A stretch of DNA of 64,000 nt from Halarchaeoplasma sp046498385 (GTDB taxonomy: Archaea; Thermoplasmatota; Thermoplasmata; Halarchaeoplasmatales; Halarchaeoplasmataceae): positions 1 through 64,000 of the forward strand of contig JAWOAU010000011.1 of the NCBI GenBank assembly GCA_046498385.1, in the 5' to 3' direction. A program made the translations under genes and the position numbers. Under the pieces are notes generated by a model, which saw only the letters and a list, made by a program, of their open reading frames with translations, searched no databases and was not told the DNA's origin. How positions within the stretch are numbered: the stretch's first letter is position 1; every line of letters starts with the position of its first letter. This document shows, in pieces, positions 62,059-64,000 of this stretch.

Positions 62059-62597
62059 GGAAGAATATACGATTGTGTGGAAGCGGTGGTCAGGGCATTA
62101 TGACTGCAGGTTATATCCTTGGAAAAGCAGCATCGGTTTTCCATGACTACAATGCCGTACAGATGCAGAGCTATGGCCCAGAAGCGAGGGGAGGGGCGGC
62201 CCGTTCTGAAGTAGTTATATCCGACCGTGAGATCGGATACTGTGGATTACCTAGTACTGACAATATGATGGTGATGTCTCAACCCGCTTGGGACAAGTAC
62301 CACAAGGACCTTACAGAGGAATCTATCGTTGTATTGGACCCGGACCTAGTTGTCAATTATGATTTCGAAAATGTCATAGAGATTCCAGCCACCCAGATGG
62401 CTGAGGACCTGGGTAATAAGATCGTGGCAAATATTGTCATGATCGGCGGATTCAACGCTGTTACAAAGCTGGTTCCCGACGAGGCATTGGAGGAATCCGT
62501 CAAGGACAGCGTACCCAAACAATTCACGGAATTGAACTTTAACGCCCTGAAGAGGGGAAGGGACTACGTTACCAGTCACCACACCAAGAAGGATTGA
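62055..62597 (+). CDS. korC: 2-oxoacid:ferredoxin oxidoreductase gamma subunit, second copy
   Basis: 180 residues. RLCGSGGQGIMTAGYI (~5-20) and SYGPEARGGAARSEVVI (~44-60) are the gamma-family blocks, with GGQG in the CoA-binding loop. It overlaps the beta gene by four nt. Last gene of the thirteen-gene operon; its 3' end overlaps the convergent pilus gene by 22 nt. Confidence 0.9.
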   Translation: MRKNIRLCGSGGQGIMTAGYILGKAASVFHDYNAVQMQSYGPEARGGAARSEVVISDREIGYCGLPSTDNMMVMSQPAWDKYHKDLTEESIVVLDPDLVVNYDFENVIEIPATQMAEDLGNKIVANIVMIGGFNAVTKLVPDEALEESVKDSVPKQFTELNFNALKRGRDYVTSHHTKKD

Positions 62598-64000
62598 CCT
62601 ATCAGTATAACAATGGTCAATATGATGGTACATACCATCAACACTCTGCCAAGGGCGAATTTAAATTCCGTAGGATCGGATTGGTACTTTATTCCCACCG
62701 AAAAATAGGTGATCACCGCACTCATAGTTAGTAAATACCCCGCTATAACAAGGGTAAATTCGTAGGGAGTTATTATCCCCTGACCCGAGATGTCCATAAA
62801 CACTCTATATAACATTGAATAAAGGGCCACTATTATACCCATGACCACGGGAGCGAAGAACATGGATGTGGCTTCCATCATCTCCACCGATTGGACCAGC
62901 TCCGAACGTATATCCTTTTCCATCTCCTGCATATCCTTGAGATACTCGGAATTTTGTAATATGATGGTACCTGCGGATGGTGGACTCTTTTGAGAGACGG
63001 ATATCACGGATTTCATACTGGCTTTGATCGTCCTAGAGGGGTGTGAGTTCAAGATCCCTTTGTTTCCAAAGAGGGCATCTTTTAAAGGCATCCTTTTTAA
63101 TCTCGTTAAGGTGGTTATGTTTTTAAACAAGTTTCCGGCCTTGGAGCCGCTCATGCTTTTTCCGGTCTCTTCTATGGATTTTTCTAGGGATTTCCCCTCG
63201 GCCATCCTGCTCCCCAGCTGAAAAAGTGCATCGGGAAATTCTTTCTCCAGTTCCAATATCTCCATCCTTTGCTTTCTTTGTTTCCAGGAACTACTTATAA
63301 GGTAGTAAGAGACTGCAAGGACGGGAGCCCATATCCAGGGCAGGGGCATCAAAAATTCCAGTTGAGTGCGAAATAACCATACTAATATTAGTCCCGAAAC
63401 AAGGATCGCCGACGGTATATAGTATGCAGTTTTCTCATCAGTGTCCATGGACGGTAAAACAGTGGTGCCAGGGCGGTTGATCAATATCTTATATGAATAA
63501 ACAAATGCACCGAAGGGTATCAGTATGTTCATCAGAAGGACCACGTGGGCCAGTTTCAGACCACCGGTCTGTTCAGCCTGTTCTTGGTATATTGAGGTCA
63601 AATCCAGACCACCTAGGGTCATCATAGGCATCATGGCGCCGATTATAAGGGGCAGTAAGATACCTAGGGCAAAAAGTATGGTAGTGGGTGTTTTAAGAGA
63701 ATTGGAAAAGTCCCGTATCTTTTGCTTTGTTCCTGTTGTTATGATGTCGTTGGCACGTTGAAGGGTGGCCTCTAGTCCTTCTTGGGTATTTTCCAATACA
63801 GACGAACGGATAACATAAAGTGATCTTTTTAGGTCGTCGTTCCATTCGCCCCATTCGCCCGCAAGGGCTATGATTGAGTCCTCCAAACTGCTCCTCTGCC
63901 TCAGATACACTTCCCAAATGGCTTTTTTTAGCCTTGATGCCAGGGGTTCGTCTACATTATTCGCCGCAAACAATATCGCATTGTGCAGTGACGGATGTGC
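62576..64000 (-). CDS. Type IV pilus/T2SS-type membrane assembly protein (TadC/FlaJ-like), 5' end outside window
   Basis: The frame is open to the window edge (474 codons visible); a TTG at 63973 is internal, not a start. Two T2SF-like cytoplasmic helical domains alternate with membrane helices. One part reads LENTQEGLEATLQRANDI followed by helices (FALGILLPLIIGAMMP). The second reads EKEFPDALFQLGSRMAEGKSLEKSIEETGKS followed by C-terminal helices (SMFFAPVVMGIIVALYSM). This is the layout of archaeal type IV pilus/archaellum platform proteins, which work with a secretion ATPase to assemble pilin-like subunits. The giant pilin-like proteins at 4-16 kb are possible substrates (inferred). Confidence 0.82.
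   Translation of the reverse strand, partial: AHPSLHNAILFAANNVDEPLASRLKKAIWEVYLRQRSSLEDSIIALAGEWGEWNDDLKRSLYVIRSSVLENTQEGLEATLQRANDIITTGTKQKIRDFSNSLKTPTTILFALGILLPLIIGAMMPMMTLGGLDLTSIYQEQAEQTGGLKLAHVVLLMNILIPFGAFVYSYKILINRPGTTVLPSMDTDEKTAYYIPSAILVSGLILVWLFRTQLEFLMPLPWIWAPVLAVSYYLISSSWKQRKQRMEILELEKEFPDALFQLGSRMAEGKSLEKSIEETGKSMSGSKAGNLFKNITTLTRLKRMPLKDALFGNKGILNSHPSRTIKASMKSVISVSQKSPPSAGTIILQNSEYLKDMQEMEKDIRSELVQSVEMMEATSMFFAPVVMGIIVALYSMLYRVFMDISGQGIITPYEFTLVIAGYLLTMSAVITYFSVGIKYQSDPTEFKFALGRVLMVCTIILTIVILIGQSFLVW

Noticed and set aside
62576..63973. TTG at 63973 as the start of the TadC/FlaJ-like gene
   Set aside because: The frame stays open to the window edge with plausible protein sequence, so the codon is an internal leucine and the gene is truncated.
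1..64000. CRISPR arrays, insertion sequences, integrases or att sites
   Set aside because: No regularly spaced repeats, transposase or recombinase motifs (other than RadA) or tRNA-end duplications were seen.

Overview
The window is archaeal chromosome from an anaerobic, euryarchaeal-type organism. The evidence is the uS13-uS4-uS11-RpoD gene order, transcription factor S, RadA, XPD-type helicase, type-4 uracil-DNA glycosylase, archease, archaeal riboflavin enzymes (RibL and the archaeal RibC), and promoters made of a TATA-like box about 25-35 nt ahead of the start codon. Several of those genes look leaderless. Genes inside operons use Shine-Dalgarno sites of the form GGAGGTGATC, and TTG starts recur. 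I cannot fix the lineage. Thermoplasmatota or a deep euryarchaeal group fits the gene content, and no methanogenesis marker is present here.

Layout. 1-3.9 kb: the end of a secreted glycine-rich protein and two divergent, paralogous UbiA-like membrane proteins. 4.3-16.1 kb: two tandem giant surface proteins with type IV pilin N-termini, CARDB-like repeats, von Willebrand A domains and a shared C-terminal module. 16.3-20.5 kb: a sugar dehydrogenase/acyltransferase pair, a TPR protein, TFS, a GNAT acetyltransferase and a winged-helix/ATPase regulator. 20.5-22.8 kb: tRNA-Ser, a secreted GLUG-repeat protein, a cluster of hairpins and tRNA-Leu. 22.9-25.2 kb: ribosomal protein/RNA polymerase operon. 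25.5-28.4 kb: a 2-oxoacid:ferredoxin oxidoreductase operon (order D-A-B-C). 28.5-42.2 kb: PRPP synthase, hypB, XPD-like helicase, cysteine synthase-OsmC-UDG, tRNA-Ile, a lipoprotein, an ATC-hydrolase-like protein, a lipocalin-like protein, a regulator, an HPP protein, hypF and a DUF389 protein. 42.2-49.8 kb: a candidate small RNA, radA, archease, a PPC-domain protein, a beta-CASP nuclease, a Zn-ribbon protein, ribB-ribL-ribC-ribH and a PAP2/polyprenol-kinase-like fusion.

49.8-62.6 kb is the most striking part: thirteen co-directional, tightly packed genes encoding a double HdrA, MvhD, three Flox-like subunits (two iron-sulfur proteins and an FAD/NAD(P)H subunit), HdrC, HdrB, soluble fumarate reductase/succinate dehydrogenase TfrB-TfrA-like subunits, and a second complete 2-oxoacid:ferredoxin oxidoreductase (D-A-B-C). 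Together they could join NAD(P)H, ferredoxin, a thiol/disulfide centre, fumarate/succinate and 2-oxoglutarate/succinyl-CoA in one flavin-based electron-bifurcating (or confurcating) unit, with TfrAB and Kor acting on either side of succinyl-CoA. The right edge holds a 5'-truncated type IV pilus membrane protein. It is a plausible assembly partner for the giant pilin-like proteins.

The two flanking genes (left edge, right edge) are cut by the window. Function calls rest on motifs read by eye; no database search was possible.
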